Assembly: GCF_900019265.1 (NCBI RefSeq)
Contig: NZ_CYGX02000058.1
Span: forward strand, 1 to 64,000
Length of the DNA stretch: 64,000 bases
Origin: Paraburkholderia ribeironis
GTDB lineage: Bacteria; Pseudomonadota; Gammaproteobacteria; Burkholderiales; Burkholderiaceae
Reading direction: 5' to 3'
The notes under the pieces were generated by a model. That model was not told the origin of the DNA, made no database searches, and worked only from the letters and a program-made list of their open reading frames with translations. The position numbers and the translations under genes were made by a program. This document shows positions 1 through 8,756 of this stretch, in pieces (the stretch's first letter is position 1; each line of letters opens with the position of its first letter).

Positions 1-597
1 GAGCGGTTTAGTCCGTCGGAAGGCAAGACCACCTGCTCGCTATGCTCGCGGCTGCGGCGCGGCATTCTGTACCGCGTCGCGGGCGAGCTCGGCGCGACCA
101 AGATCGCGCTCGGCCATCATCGCGACGACATTCTGCAAACGCTGCTGCTGAACCTGTTCTACGGCGGCAAGCTGAAGGGCATGCCGCCCAAGCTGCAATC
201 GGACGACGGCAAGAACATCGTGATCCGGCCACTCGCGTACGTGAAGGAAGCGGATCTGGAGAAGTACGCGGAGTTGCGCGAATTCCCGATCATTCCGTGC
301 AATCTGTGCGGCAGCCAACCCAACCTGAAGCGCGCGGAAATGAAGGCGCTGATCCGCGACTGGGAAAAGCGCTTTCCGGGTCGCATCGAAAATATGTTCA
401 ATGCGTTGTCGAACGTCGTGCCGTCGCATCTGATGGATCACAAGCTGTTCCCGTTCGCGGGTCTGCGTGCGACTGGCGAAGCCGATCCGCAAGGCGACAT
501 CGCGTTCGACGAGGAGCCGTGTTCGACCGGCAACGAAGACGCCGCCACGCTCGGCGCAGCGAAGCCGATCTCGATCGTGCAGTTCGACGACCTGTGA
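1..597 (+). CDS. ttcA: tRNA 2-thiocytidine synthetase TtcA (3' part)
   Basis: This is the C-terminal two thirds of TtcA, which thiolates cytidine 32 of certain tRNAs using ATP and a [4Fe-4S] cluster. The frame is open from base 1, so the start lies outside the window. The visible part begins just before a Cys-x2-Cys pair (TTCSLCSRLRRG), a cluster-ligand motif of the family. It continues with the typical ATP-pyrophosphatase segment (GHHRDDILQTLLLNLFYGGKL) and a further Cys-x2-Cys (IPCNLCGSQ). It ends at a TGA followed by two hairpins before glmU. Base composition matches the core flanks. The gene is intact as far as visible and I am confident of the family. Confidence 0.93.
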   Translation, partial: ERFSPSEGKTTCSLCSRLRRGILYRVAGELGATKIALGHHRDDILQTLLLNLFYGGKLKGMPPKLQSDDGKNIVIRPLAYVKEADLEKYAELREFPIIPCNLCGSQPNLKRAEMKALIRDWEKRFPGRIENMFNALSNVVPSHLMDHKLFPFAGLRATGEADPQGDIAFDEEPCSTGNEDAATLGAAKPISIVQFDDL

Positions 598-603
598 TAA
601 AAG

Positions 604-623
604 CGCCCGTTTTATGGGCGTTT
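604..623 (+). terminator. hairpin after ttcA
   Basis: CGCCC and GGGCG arms flank a 7-base loop and are followed by TTT, directly after the ttcA stop. It is a short, weak intrinsic-terminator candidate. Confidence 0.45.
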
Positions 624-646
624 CCAAACCTTTCCGACCATGATGA

Positions 647-669
647 GGCCGCGCGCCCAGCGGCCTTTT
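647..669 (+). terminator. intrinsic terminator between ttcA and glmU
   Basis: Perfect GGCCGC/GCGGCC arms with a 7-base loop are followed directly by TTTT. It lies 57 bp upstream of the glmU start and probably ends ttcA transcription. Confidence 0.6.
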
Positions 670-725
670 CGTTACATGCTGCGTGATAGAATCGTCGGCT
701 CCAAACTCGTCTGATTGCCGACGCC

Positions 726-2087
726 ATGAACATCGTTATTTTGGCGGCAGGCACCGGCAAGCGCATGCGGTCCGCGCTTCCCAAGGTGCTCCATCCCCTG
801 GCCGGTCGGCCGCTCCTCGCTCACGTCATCGACACCGCTCGCGCACTCGCGCCCGCGCGGCTCGTCGTCGTGATCGGCCATGGCGCCGAAGCCGTGCGTG
901 AGGCGGTCGCGGCGCCGGACGTCCAGTTCGCCGTGCAGGAGCAACAGCTCGGCACGGGCCACGCGGTGCAGCAGGCGTTGCCGCTGCTCGATCCGTCCGC
1001 GCCCACCCTGGTGCTTTACGGCGACGTGCCGCTCACGCGCGCCAGCACGCTGCACGCGCTGACCGAACACGCCGGACACGGTGGCTATGGCGTGCTCACC
1101 GTCACGCTCGACGACCCGACCGGCTACGGCCGCATCGTGCGCGATCAGCACGGCAAGGTGGTGCGCATCGTCGAACAGAAGGACGCGAACGCAGAGCAGT
1201 TGCGGATTGCCGAGATCAATACCGGCATCATCGTCGCGCCGACCGAGCGCCTCGCCGGCTGGCTCGCGGCGTTGAAAAACGACAACGCGCAAGGCGAGTT
1301 CTATTTGACCGACGCGGTCGAGATGGCGATCGAAGCCGGGCTCGATGTCGTCACCACGCAGCCGGACGACGCGTGGGAAACGCTCGGCGTGAACAGCAAG
1401 CAGCAGCTCGCCGAACTCGAACGGATTCATCAGCGCAATGTCGCCGACGCGTTGCTGGTGGCGGGTGTGACGCTTGCCGATCCCGCGCGCATCGACGTGC
1501 GCGGCGCGCTCGAATGCGGCCGCGACGTGTCGATCGACGTGAACTGCGTGTTCGAGGGCCGCGTGACGCTGGCCGACAACGTCACCATCGGGCCGAACTG
1601 CGTGATCCGCAATGCGAGCATCGGCGCCGGCACGCGCGTCGATGCGTTCACGCATATCGACGGCGCCGAGGTCGGCGCGCAGGTCGTGATCGGACCGTAT
1701 GCGCGTCTGCGCCCGGGCGCATCGCTGCAGGACGAGTCGCATGTCGGCAACTTCGTCGAGGTGAAGAACGCGGTGCTCGGTCACGGCTCGAAAGCGAACC
1801 ATCTGACGTACATCGGCGACGCGGATATCGGCGCACGCGTGAATATCGGCGCCGGTACCATCACCTGCAACTACGACGGCGCGAACAAATTCCGCACGGT
1901 CATCGAAGACGACGTATTCGTCGGCTCGGATACGCAACTGGTCGCTCCGGTGCGGGTGAAGCGGGGCGCGACGGTCGCGGCGGGCACCACGGTCTGGAAG
2001 GACGTCGAAGCCGATGCGCTGGTCCTGAACGACAAAACGCAAACTAGCAGGACGGGCTATGTACGCCCGGTCAAGAAGAAGAGCTGA
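726..2087 (+). CDS. glmU: bifunctional GlmU (GlcNAc-1-P uridyltransferase / GlcN-1-P acetyltransferase)
   Basis: A 453-aa cytoplasmic enzyme that makes UDP-N-acetylglucosamine for peptidoglycan and LPS. The N-terminal pyrophosphorylase domain shows the nucleotide loop LAAGTGKRMRSALPKVLHPLAGRP near residue 5. The C-terminal half is a left-handed beta helix built from hexapeptide repeats (IGPNCVIRNASIGAGT and so on). It contains the acetyltransferase segment NFVEVKNAVLGHGSKANHLTYIGD and GAGTITCNYDGANK. Length matches the family. It is followed 60 bp later by glmS, the preceding enzyme of the same pathway, on the same strand. Confidence 0.98.
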   Translation: MNIVILAAGTGKRMRSALPKVLHPLAGRPLLAHVIDTARALAPARLVVVIGHGAEAVREAVAAPDVQFAVQEQQLGTGHAVQQALPLLDPSAPTLVLYGDVPLTRASTLHALTEHAGHGGYGVLTVTLDDPTGYGRIVRDQHGKVVRIVEQKDANAEQLRIAEINTGIIVAPTERLAGWLAALKNDNAQGEFYLTDAVEMAIEAGLDVVTTQPDDAWETLGVNSKQQLAELERIHQRNVADALLVAGVTLADPARIDVRGALECGRDVSIDVNCVFEGRVTLADNVTIGPNCVIRNASIGAGTRVDAFTHIDGAEVGAQVVIGPYARLRPGASLQDESHVGNFVEVKNAVLGHGSKANHLTYIGDADIGARVNIGAGTITCNYDGANKFRTVIEDDVFVGSDTQLVAPVRVKRGATVAAGTTVWKDVEADALVLNDKTQTSRTGYVRPVKKKS

Positions 2088-2147
2088 TGGAGACGACGCG
2101 TGCGCGAAGCACGCTCATTGAACCCGGCACTGAAAAAGGAATGAGCC

Positions 2148-3965
2148 ATGTGTGGCATTGTCGGCGCGGTTGCGCAACGTAATATCGTTCCGGTCCTGAT
2201 CGAAGGACTGCGTCGCCTCGAGTACCGTGGCTACGATTCGTGCGGCGTCGCCGTGCTCGACGAGAACGGGCCGCGCCGCGCCCGCAGCGTGGCGCGCGTC
2301 GCCGATCTCGACGATCAGGTGCGCGAGAGCCATCTCGACGGCATCACGGGTATCGCGCATACGCGCTGGGCGACGCACGGCGCGCCGGTGACGAACAACG
2401 CGCATCCGATCTTCTCGAAAGACGCGCTGGCGTTGGTACACAACGGCATCATCGAGAATTACGAAACGCTGCGAGAAATGTTGCGCGGCAAGGGTTACAC
2501 GTTCGTCTCGCAGACCGACACAGAGGTTATTGCGCACCTGATCCATAGCTTGTATCGCGGCGATCTGTTTGCCGCCGTGCGTGAAGCGGTCGCGCAATTG
2601 CACGGCGCGTATGCGATCGCGGTGTTGCACAAGGATCAGCCCCATACGGTGGTCGGCGCGCGGCAGGGTTCACCGCTGGTGGTGGGCCTTGGCGACGGCG
2701 AGAACTTCCTCGCGTCGGACGCGCTGGCGCTCGCGGGCAGCACCGAACGCTTCATCTTCCTCGAAGAAGGCGACGTCTGCGAACTGTCGCTCGGCGGCGT
2801 GCGTATCGCTGGTCGCGACGGCGGCGACGCGCAACGCGAAGTGCGCCAGGTGGCGGCCTATGGCGGCGCGGTCGAACTCGGCCCGTATCGTCACTTCATG
2901 CAGAAGGAAATTTTCGAACAACCGCGTGCGATTACCGACACGATCCCGCAAGCGGATTCGTTCGACGCGTCGATTTTCGGCGAGGGCGCGGGCCAGGTGT
3001 TTGGGAATATCGACAGCCTGCTGATTCTCGCGTGCGGCACGAGCTACTACTCGGGGCTGACCGCGAAGTACTGGCTCGAATCGATCGCGAAGATTCCGAC
3101 CCAGGTGGAGATTGCCAGCGAGTATCGCTACCGTGAGTCGGTGCCGAATCCGAAGTCGCTGGTGGTAGTGATTTCGCAGTCTGGAGAGACGGCTGACACG
3201 CTCGCGGCGCTCAAGCATGCGCAGCAGCTCGGACACAAGCACACGCTAGCGGTCTGCAATGTCGGCACGAGCGCAATGGTGCGGCAAACCGAATTGTCGT
3301 TCCTGACGCACGCGGGCCGCGAGATCGGCGTGGCGTCGACCAAGGCATTCACCACGCAACTGGTCGCTTTGTTCGTGCTGGCGACGACACTGGCGAAGCT
3401 GCGCGGGCATCTGAGCAAAGAGCAGGAAGCGGGCTACCTGAAGCAGTTGCGCCATTTGCCGGCTGCGCTGAATAGCGTGCTGGCGCTTGAGCCGCAGATC
3501 ATCGCCCGGTCGGAGGAGTTTTCGCGCAAGGAACATGCGCTGTTCCTCGGACGCGGCATGCACTATCCGATTGCGCTCGAAGGTGCACTGAAGCTCAAGG
3601 AGATTTCGTACATTCACGCCGAGGCGTATCCGGCCGGCGAGCTGAAGCACGGGCCGCTCGCGCTCGTGACGGAAGCGATGCCGGTGGTGACGGTGGCGCC
3701 GAACGACGCGCTGCTTGAGAAGCTGAAGTCGAATATTCAGGAAGTGCGTGCGCGCGGCGGTCAGCTTTATGTATTCGCCGATGCGGACACGAAGATCGTC
3801 AACGATGAAGGCCTGCATGTGATCCGGATGCCGGAACACTACGGCTTGCTGTCGCCGATCCTGCATGTGGTGCCGCTGCAGTTGCTCGCGTATCACACCG
3901 CCTGTGCAAGAGGCACGGATGTGGATAAGCCGCGGAATCTGGCGAAGTCGGTGACGGTGGAGTGA
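2148..3965 (+). CDS. glmS: glutamine-fructose-6-phosphate aminotransferase GlmS
   Basis: A 605-aa enzyme that makes glucosamine-6-phosphate from fructose-6-P and glutamine. The N-terminal class-II amidotransferase begins MCGIVGAV, so Cys2 is the nucleophile. Two SIS isomerase domains follow, with CGTSYYSG and SQSGETADT motifs, and the protein ends in the typical KPRNLAKSVTVE tail. AAAAAGGAATGAGCC provides a good ribosome site before ATG 2148. The gene is intact. Its 3' end is the classic attTn7 recognition sequence bound by TnsD-type proteins, and a Tn7-like element starts 30 bp after the stop codon. Confidence 0.98.
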   Translation: MCGIVGAVAQRNIVPVLIEGLRRLEYRGYDSCGVAVLDENGPRRARSVARVADLDDQVRESHLDGITGIAHTRWATHGAPVTNNAHPIFSKDALALVHNGIIENYETLREMLRGKGYTFVSQTDTEVIAHLIHSLYRGDLFAAVREAVAQLHGAYAIAVLHKDQPHTVVGARQGSPLVVGLGDGENFLASDALALAGSTERFIFLEEGDVCELSLGGVRIAGRDGGDAQREVRQVAAYGGAVELGPYRHFMQKEIFEQPRAITDTIPQADSFDASIFGEGAGQVFGNIDSLLILACGTSYYSGLTAKYWLESIAKIPTQVEIASEYRYRESVPNPKSLVVVISQSGETADTLAALKHAQQLGHKHTLAVCNVGTSAMVRQTELSFLTHAGREIGVASTKAFTTQLVALFVLATTLAKLRGHLSKEQEAGYLKQLRHLPAALNSVLALEPQIIARSEEFSRKEHALFLGRGMHYPIALEGALKLKEISYIHAEAYPAGELKHGPLALVTEAMPVVTVAPNDALLEKLKSNIQEVRARGGQLYVFADADTKIVNDEGLHVIRMPEHYGLLSPILHVVPLQLLAYHTACARGTDVDKPRNLAKSVTVE

Positions 3966-3995
3966 GGGGGGGTGTTCGGGTGAGAGCGTGACCGA
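3966..3995. other. attTn7-position junction downstream of glmS
   Basis: These 30 bases separate the glmS stop from the first base of the Tn7-like left terminal repeat. Tn7 inserts about 25 bp past the glmS stop, so the spacing fits glmS-directed insertion. The five bases beside the element are ACCGA. The five after the right end are CTGCT, so no target duplication is seen. Confidence 0.75.
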
Positions 3996-4160
3996 TGACA
4001 ATCATAGTTGTGATTTCTGTGACACACATGTTGTGACGGTCATCGATAACTTATTGATTTAAAGGCTTTTCACAACTTTTCATGTAGTCGGGAAAATATT
4101 CAACAAATACCCCAAGTTCCCCCCAGCTGTTGGGTTGTGAAAAGCGAGAAAAGACGCTCT
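3996..4160. repeat. transposon left end with putative TnsB-binding repeats
   Basis: The terminal repeat at 3996-4023 contains GTTGTGATTTC. Related motifs follow: TGTTGTGACGGTC near 4029, an inverted copy TTTTCACAACTTTTC near 4065-4080, and TTGGGTTGTGAAAAGCG near 4132-4148. The shared core is TTGTGA. Spaced, partly inverted repeats of this kind are the usual layout of Tn7-family ends. No gene is credible in 3966-4400. Confidence 0.65.
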
Positions 4161-4402
4161 TGGCGCGCTCTCGGGCCCCAAGCGTCGACGACCCGAGAAC
4201 TTGATGCGATGCAGCCCAGTTCCCGAGTCGCCGTTACCGTCCGCAAGTCGCGACCGAGCGTTTAGTGCATCGGGTTTATACCGGCGCTGCGCCGAAGACA
4301 TTGCCTAGCTCTCGCTGGGCCTTCGTGTGCCGCCGAGATGTACACCGGGGATGCCCGTTGCTTCAAGGCGTGAAGGCTCCGTTCGTTTCCCCTCCTGAAC
4401 AA

Positions 4403-4753
4403 TCAGCGTGGGCGGGCGCCGTCTCTCACTAGCCGCCACTCAACGGCCCCTTCCGGGTAATCCTGCGGCCAGTTCTCTGCGAGCACCCGAACCGCCTCGC
4501 TGACCTGTTTACGGAGGCCGCCGCTGTTCCCAAGGCGGCTCCTTCCTTCTGCTTCCAAAATTGACTGCGCGCAATCAAGCCTGTCGAGTGCGCGCTGAAG
4601 GCGTTCAACCAGCCTTTCGCCAAGGCCGAGGTCGCGGCGGACGACCTCGACGTCGGCGGACGCATCCGCTAGCAGAAAGCCGATGAGCGTTCTCGAGTGC
4701 GCGTCGCTGTCGGCAGGGGCGCCGCCGACCGTCTGTCCGGTTCTTGTCTCCAT
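4403..4753 (-). CDS. hypothetical protein
   Basis: A 116-aa reading frame beginning METRTGQTVGGAPADSD, mostly helical and charged in its centre (LGLGERLVERLQRALDRLDCAQ). I do not recognise a family. It is the first plausible gene inside the left transposon end and stands alone. No signal peptide or membrane segment is visible. It could be a small cargo gene or chance coding in GC-rich DNA. Confidence 0.4.
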   Translation of the reverse strand: METRTGQTVGGAPADSDAHSRTLIGFLLADASADVEVVRRDLGLGERLVERLQRALDRLDCAQSILEAEGRSRLGNSGGLRKQVSEAVRVLAENWPQDYPEGAVEWRLVRDGARPR

Positions 4754-4928
4754 AAGGCGTTTAGTGTCGCCCGTTTAAACGGATTCGACCTTGTGACCAA
4801 CCCTACGAGCAGGACAGACGTCTACGCGAATTCAAGAGCTTTGCCGTGATGGATTTCGCTCGCCGGCGGACATGCGATTGCGAGAAGACTTGCCAAGGAT
4901 GCTACGGCGCGCTAGACCCGGGCGATGA

Positions 4929-5126
4929 AGATTTTGCTCTCAAGGCTTCGTAGAGTTGTGCTGGTCCGAGCAGAATGTCCTTGAGGCCTTCGCGCACGTG
5001 CTTGGAGCCAAACGCCTGGGTGCTTACATGCCACACAGCAAGGGCTGGTCAAAAGCCGGTCTGGAATTTGTTGGCCACGAGCAGAAGGTGGTCCTGCGGC
5101 CAGCCGGCCATGCCCGCTACGGTTGA
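4929..5126 (+). pseudogene. possible C-terminal gene fragment
   Basis: A frame without a start codon, open from a TGA at 4926 to a TGA at 5124. It reads with protein-like composition (VELCWSEQNVLEAFAHVLG, then HSKGWSKAGLEF and RPAGHARYG). It converges on the SLATT gene and slightly overlaps its end. I do not recognise the parent family. It may be the tail of a deleted gene. The rest of 4754-5116 shows nothing else. Confidence 0.2.
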
Positions 5127-5710
5127 TGGCGCTTCGACCGCAGCTCCTTCGGTAGCATGCGGTCGAGTTCATCGTCGGTGAAAAACAGTTCTTCAGAATG
5201 CTTGAGCGCCTTCTGCGCATCGCCATAAGCTTTACTGTTCGTCCGTGGTGCAGCCTTGTAGATGTCCTCAAGCGACTCGTTCAATCGGTCTCGTGCCGCG
5301 CGAATCTCATCTGCGGCTCGTCCATCGTTCATGTCGACCAAAAGCGACAGAAGCGCTTCGCGCACACCCCACAGCTTGGAGGCGACGATGGTGTGTTTTT
5401 GTGCCTGCTCTCCGAGACTGGCCTCTTTGAAATAGAGGGTGAAGCCCAATAGGACTGTCGAGAGCACTGCACCGACGAGGGTGAACGGATGCGTGTCCCC
5501 GAGAACCGCGAGCAACAGGCTACTCGTCGTCACTGCCGACAGGACAATTTCCGTGGTCTTGATGAGCTTGTATCGCGAAATGTATCTGTCGGCCATTTTC
5601 TCGTGGGTCTTGTGGGTGTACGCAGCTCGCGCGTACATCTCCCGCAACTGCCCTTCGAGCGAGGCCGGCGGCGTCGCTTGCGCATCGTTACTCCGGAAAT
5701 GCTGTTCCAT
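5117..5710 (-). CDS. SLATT-domain membrane effector (second of the CBASS operon)
   Basis: A 197-aa protein when started at ATG 5710, which overlaps the CD-NTase gene before it by 23 bp. A hydrophilic N-terminal helix (LEGQLREMYARAAYTHKTHEKMADRY) leads into two transmembrane helices (VLSAVTTSSLLLAVLGD and TLVGAVLSTVLLGFTLYF). A long amphipathic C-terminal helical region follows. This is the SLATT architecture, in which predicted pore-forming effectors are paired with nucleotide-second-messenger synthases. Established knowledge: SLATT proteins act as CBASS effectors that disrupt the inner membrane. An upstream in-frame extension to 5854 reads poorly and is rejected. Confidence 0.82.
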   Translation of the reverse strand: MEQHFRSNDAQATPPASLEGQLREMYARAAYTHKTHEKMADRYISRYKLIKTTEIVLSAVTTSSLLLAVLGDTHPFTLVGAVLSTVLLGFTLYFKEASLGEQAQKHTIVASKLWGVREALLSLLVDMNDGRAADEIRAARDRLNESLEDIYKAAPRTNSKAYGDAQKALKHSEELFFTDDELDRMLPKELRSKRHQP

Positions 5711-6572
5711 AGATTGCCCGATATTTTTGCCGTGCCGACCAGTTCTCGCCCTTCGCCTGATGGACAATTGCCTCAGTTGCCCTGAGTTCCGCGGAACGAG
5801 CCTTGTACTGGAACACGTCTCCCCGGAAAACCCACGAGCCGCTCCCAGGCGCAAGCCAATATAGCTGCGCCGTATCCAAGTTCGCCAGGCACCGGAAGAA
5901 GTCGCGGGTCATAAAGTCATAGTAGAGATATGACTTGTCACGATGCTCCCAGTTGGCAATGAACTGATAGGCAAGTGTGTCGATTAGCATTCCGCTCATC
6001 GAGACGTTGTTTGTGTCGCGCCAAGCTCGTGCCATTCGGCTGAGTTCGACCAGATTCTGATTGCAGGCCGCATTCCTCGCAGCGAACGCGTCCATCTCGT
6101 GTTTCGGCTTGCAGACCCCCCATGAACCTCCGCCGTTTGAGTCTGCAAACGTGTAGCTCCCGTCGACATTCACGAACGCAGGCAAAATCTCAAACCGCAC
6201 GCCATCGTCGAAATTGATGACCACGACCTGACCATCGCCTGCCATGTCGGAGACGCGATAGGTGTTCCGGATTGAGTTTTTGACAAGCGCTAGCAGTGCG
6301 GACTGGCCATTGCCGGCGTGCCCATGAAACCGCTGGTAGAGGGCATATGGGAGCTCGTAGAGCAGGTCGACGTCACTGACACTTGGGATAGCTGTACTGC
6401 GGCCGTACGAGCCAACGTAAAACCGATATGCGGATTTCGAGTCCAGCTCGTCCCGAAGGTCATAGTTCAACTGGCCTACGATGCGCCCGGTCCGGTAACT
6501 TATCGAACCACGTTTTTCAGCATTGATGCGAAGCGCACCGCAAAACTGAGAAAACCATTCCCCTTCGCCCAT
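5688..6572 (-). CDS. CD-NTase (cGAS/DncV-like nucleotidyltransferase), stand-alone
   Basis: A 294-aa nucleotidyltransferase of the CBASS type. The catalytic core is visible: GSYGRSTAIPSVSDVDLLYEL near residues 53-72 supplies the GS helix and the DxD metal ligands. FEILPAF near 130 supplies the third acidic residue. The segment GGSWGVCKPKHEMDAF and the helical C-terminal core follow. Unlike its neighbour it lacks the AGS-C sensor domain. It starts 53 bp after that neighbour's stop and overlaps the second SLATT gene. All three catalytic acids are present, so it is probably active. The product nucleotide cannot be predicted by eye. Confidence 0.85.
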   Translation of the reverse strand: MGEGEWFSQFCGALRINAEKRGSISYRTGRIVGQLNYDLRDELDSKSAYRFYVGSYGRSTAIPSVSDVDLLYELPYALYQRFHGHAGNGQSALLALVKNSIRNTYRVSDMAGDGQVVVINFDDGVRFEILPAFVNVDGSYTFADSNGGGSWGVCKPKHEMDAFAARNAACNQNLVELSRMARAWRDTNNVSMSGMLIDTLAYQFIANWEHRDKSYLYYDFMTRDFFRCLANLDTAQLYWLAPGSGSWVFRGDVFQYKARSAELRATEAIVHQAKGENWSARQKYRAIYGTAFPE

Positions 6573-6625
6573 CTTTGCCCTCTGCTCTCGATTGTTATTT
6601 GGCCTTGAAGCAACGTGTGTCCAAC

Positions 6626-7936
6626 CTATTCGATGGGAACGTCAATCCGGTCACGAGCGACGCAGACGCCGTTCCTTATCACGTAACACTCTACAAAGTG
6701 AGGGCCGTGGAAGTTCGCCGTCTCCTTGCGTTCGCGGCTGCCTCCGTCGCGAACGATTTGGCCGCGAATCTGGTTTCGGCGGACGGCTTCGTCACCGACG
6801 TTTCGCACCTTCCACATGACCTCATAGGGCTCCCCGACGTCACACTCTACGATGTGAAAGCGCAATGACATTCCGTGCTTGAGCCACGGAAAAGTGTTGG
6901 CGAGCGCCCGCAGGCGTCCGTTTTGGGTGGTGCTCGCATAATCGCAGTCGACTTCGAGCTCGCTCCGGATGTCCACGGGATACTTGTCCTCGATGAATTC
7001 CTCGGCTGCGTCTCCAGAGTCCCGCTTGAAGGAGAAGCTCTCGGTGGCCGCGGTTGTCCTGACGACCTTGACCTCAAGCGGGAAATCACGGCCGAAGACC
7101 TCACGCCAGAGCTTTGCCCGCTTTGGCTCGTCTGTTTCATCGCGCGCCTGGATGCAGGCTTGCGCCGCTTTCTTCGCCTTTCGATGGAAATTGCCCTTAT
7201 TCGCGATGTGCGCTTGGCTTCCTGGCGCGCGCCAATAGTCCTTTTGTTCCAGGTCTGCGAGATAGGTAAAGAGGGTTGCGACGAGTTCAGGGTATGCGGC
7301 GTAAGACTTTTGGTCGAAGTCCTTGCAGCCTTCGAAGAATCGGTAGCACAGCGTATCAATGAGGATGCCGCTCATTGGCACGCCGTGTTCGTTCTTCCAC
7401 GACCGGAGCATCTTGCATGCATGGCGGAAATTACGATTTGTGCGCGTGTTCATTTCGCGCATCGCGTCCATTTCTTGCCGTGGGTATGTGACCTTCCAGC
7501 TTCCCCCGTTATTGGTGTCGGGGTGTAAGTAGTCGTTCGTATCCTTGCGATAGAACGCTGGCAAGACTTCAACCTTAAATTTCTTAAACTGAACGACGAC
7601 CACTTGGCCGTCGCCCTTTATTTCTGTGCTGCTGTAGCGCGTCTTCAGGGAGTCGCGCACTGCCTGCAACAGTTGGGACGGGCCATTCCCCTCGCGTTGA
7701 CGATAGCGCTCATAGAGTTCCCACGGCAACTCGAAGAGCATGTCGAGGTCACTGATGCCATGGATGGCCGTGTGACGACCATACGAACCGACCTGCAGGC
7801 AATGAGCATTATCCGAATCGGACTCGTAAAAGTCCTTATTCAGACGCGTTGTGATGCTCTGGTAAGACGTCGAGATTTCAGACGCATTGCCGATGGAAAT
7901 GTTTTTCCGGAATTGTTCGAACAGGGCTGAGCTCAT
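6626..7936 (-). CDS. CD-NTase fused to AGS-C sensor domain
   Basis: A 436-aa protein. Residues 1 to about 290 form a CD-NTase with GSYGRHTAIHGISDLDMLFEL (GS motif plus DxD) near residue 50 and VEVLPAF near 123. The C-terminal part, about 320-436, reads as an AGS-C domain: WLKHGMSLRFHIVECDV, then VMWKVRNVGDEAVRRNQIRG, then GPHFVECYVIRNGVCVARD. AGS-C is a predicted ligand-sensing immunoglobulin-like fold attached to CBASS synthases. The start overlaps the preceding SLATT stop by 4 bp (ATGA), so translation is probably coupled. Catalytic residues are intact. Confidence 0.87.
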   Translation of the reverse strand: MSSALFEQFRKNISIGNASEISTSYQSITTRLNKDFYESDSDNAHCLQVGSYGRHTAIHGISDLDMLFELPWELYERYRQREGNGPSQLLQAVRDSLKTRYSSTEIKGDGQVVVVQFKKFKVEVLPAFYRKDTNDYLHPDTNNGGSWKVTYPRQEMDAMREMNTRTNRNFRHACKMLRSWKNEHGVPMSGILIDTLCYRFFEGCKDFDQKSYAAYPELVATLFTYLADLEQKDYWRAPGSQAHIANKGNFHRKAKKAAQACIQARDETDEPKRAKLWREVFGRDFPLEVKVVRTTAATESFSFKRDSGDAAEEFIEDKYPVDIRSELEVDCDYASTTQNGRLRALANTFPWLKHGMSLRFHIVECDVGEPYEVMWKVRNVGDEAVRRNQIRGQIVRDGGSRERKETANFHGPHFVECYVIRNGVCVARDRIDVPIE

Positions 7937-8553
7937 GGCTTACTCGGCGGCGAATTGAACAGGACAGTCAGAAGACCGGGATGCAGATAGATGGCGATGC
8001 CGCAGCTGAGCAGCATGAACAGGGTCAACCACGCTCCGAGCGGAACCTTGTCCCTCCAGAAACTGAGTTTCAGCTCTTCATTGACCCAGTCAACCTGATG
8101 CTCCCAAAAGAACTTCATGTGGGCGTACCACGGAGCGAGGAAAATTTGCTTGCTCAGGGACACCCCTGACGCCCCGTCTACGATGTCGATTCTCCTCTTC
8201 GCGAATGCGCTCATGTCAGCACTGCCGGGTTGCGCTTTCACCTCGGCGTAAAGCTGTTGAAGCGCGTGATAGGCGCGCGTCAGGGCGATGCCCGCCTTGT
8301 CATACTTTTCTTTGTCGGAGTTGTAGAAGTTGATGTAAAGGGTCAGTGACGAAGCGATTACTAGCGTGGCAGAGATTCCCGCTACGGCGAGCGCCGGAAA
8401 GATGAGGCTGTACACCCCGACTACGAAACCGATGACGTTGACCCAGCCCGGCGCCTTTTCGACGATGTCCAACGTCGCGAAATGCAGTTTCGCCCCGAAT
8501 CCGACGTTGTACCCACTCTCCGCGACCATGCGTAGCAGGTCTTCTTTTTTCAT
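7933..8553 (-). CDS. SLATT-family membrane effector (first gene of the CBASS operon)
   Basis: A 206-aa protein starting at ATG 8553, which has GGGGAAC nine bases upstream. An upstream ATG at 8577 lacks this. Two adjacent hydrophobic helices (VNVIGFVVGVYSLIFPALAVAG and ATLVIASSLTLYINFY) are followed by a helical soluble region and a third strong helix (LGAWLTLFMLLSCGIAIYL) near the C-terminus. The layout and the pairing with a CD-NTase fit the SLATT superfamily, although it belongs to a different subfamily from the effector at the other end of the operon. It is the promoter-proximal gene of the four-gene set. Confidence 0.75.
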   Translation of the reverse strand: MKKEDLLRMVAESGYNVGFGAKLHFATLDIVEKAPGWVNVIGFVVGVYSLIFPALAVAGISATLVIASSLTLYINFYNSDKEKYDKAGIALTRAYHALQQLYAEVKAQPGSADMSAFAKRRIDIVDGASGVSLSKQIFLAPWYAHMKFFWEHQVDWVNEELKLSFWRDKVPLGAWLTLFMLLSCGIAIYLHPGLLTVLFNSPPSKP

Positions 8554-8756
8554 ATCGGGTTCCCCATTTAGAAGCATAGGGCTGCGCGTAATAGGAGTTG
8601 TGCGCTTTTAAACCGTCATCAAGCCGATGCGGTCACCTTTCGCGAGCCCGTGGAAGCATCGGATGATATTACTGTACTGGCGGCGAAATCGGTAGACTTT
8701 GCCGCGAAAGGCGTTGCGACCGATAATCAGGCCCCGTTTTATGGCCGTACACCCCT

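Noticed and set aside
672..2042. Long minus-strand frame opposite glmU
   Set aside because: It mirrors glmU and has the Arg/His/Asp-rich composition typical of antisense frames in high-GC genes.
3991..3995. ACCGA as target-site duplication
   Set aside because: The five bases after the right end are CTGCT. No copy of ACCGA sits at that junction.
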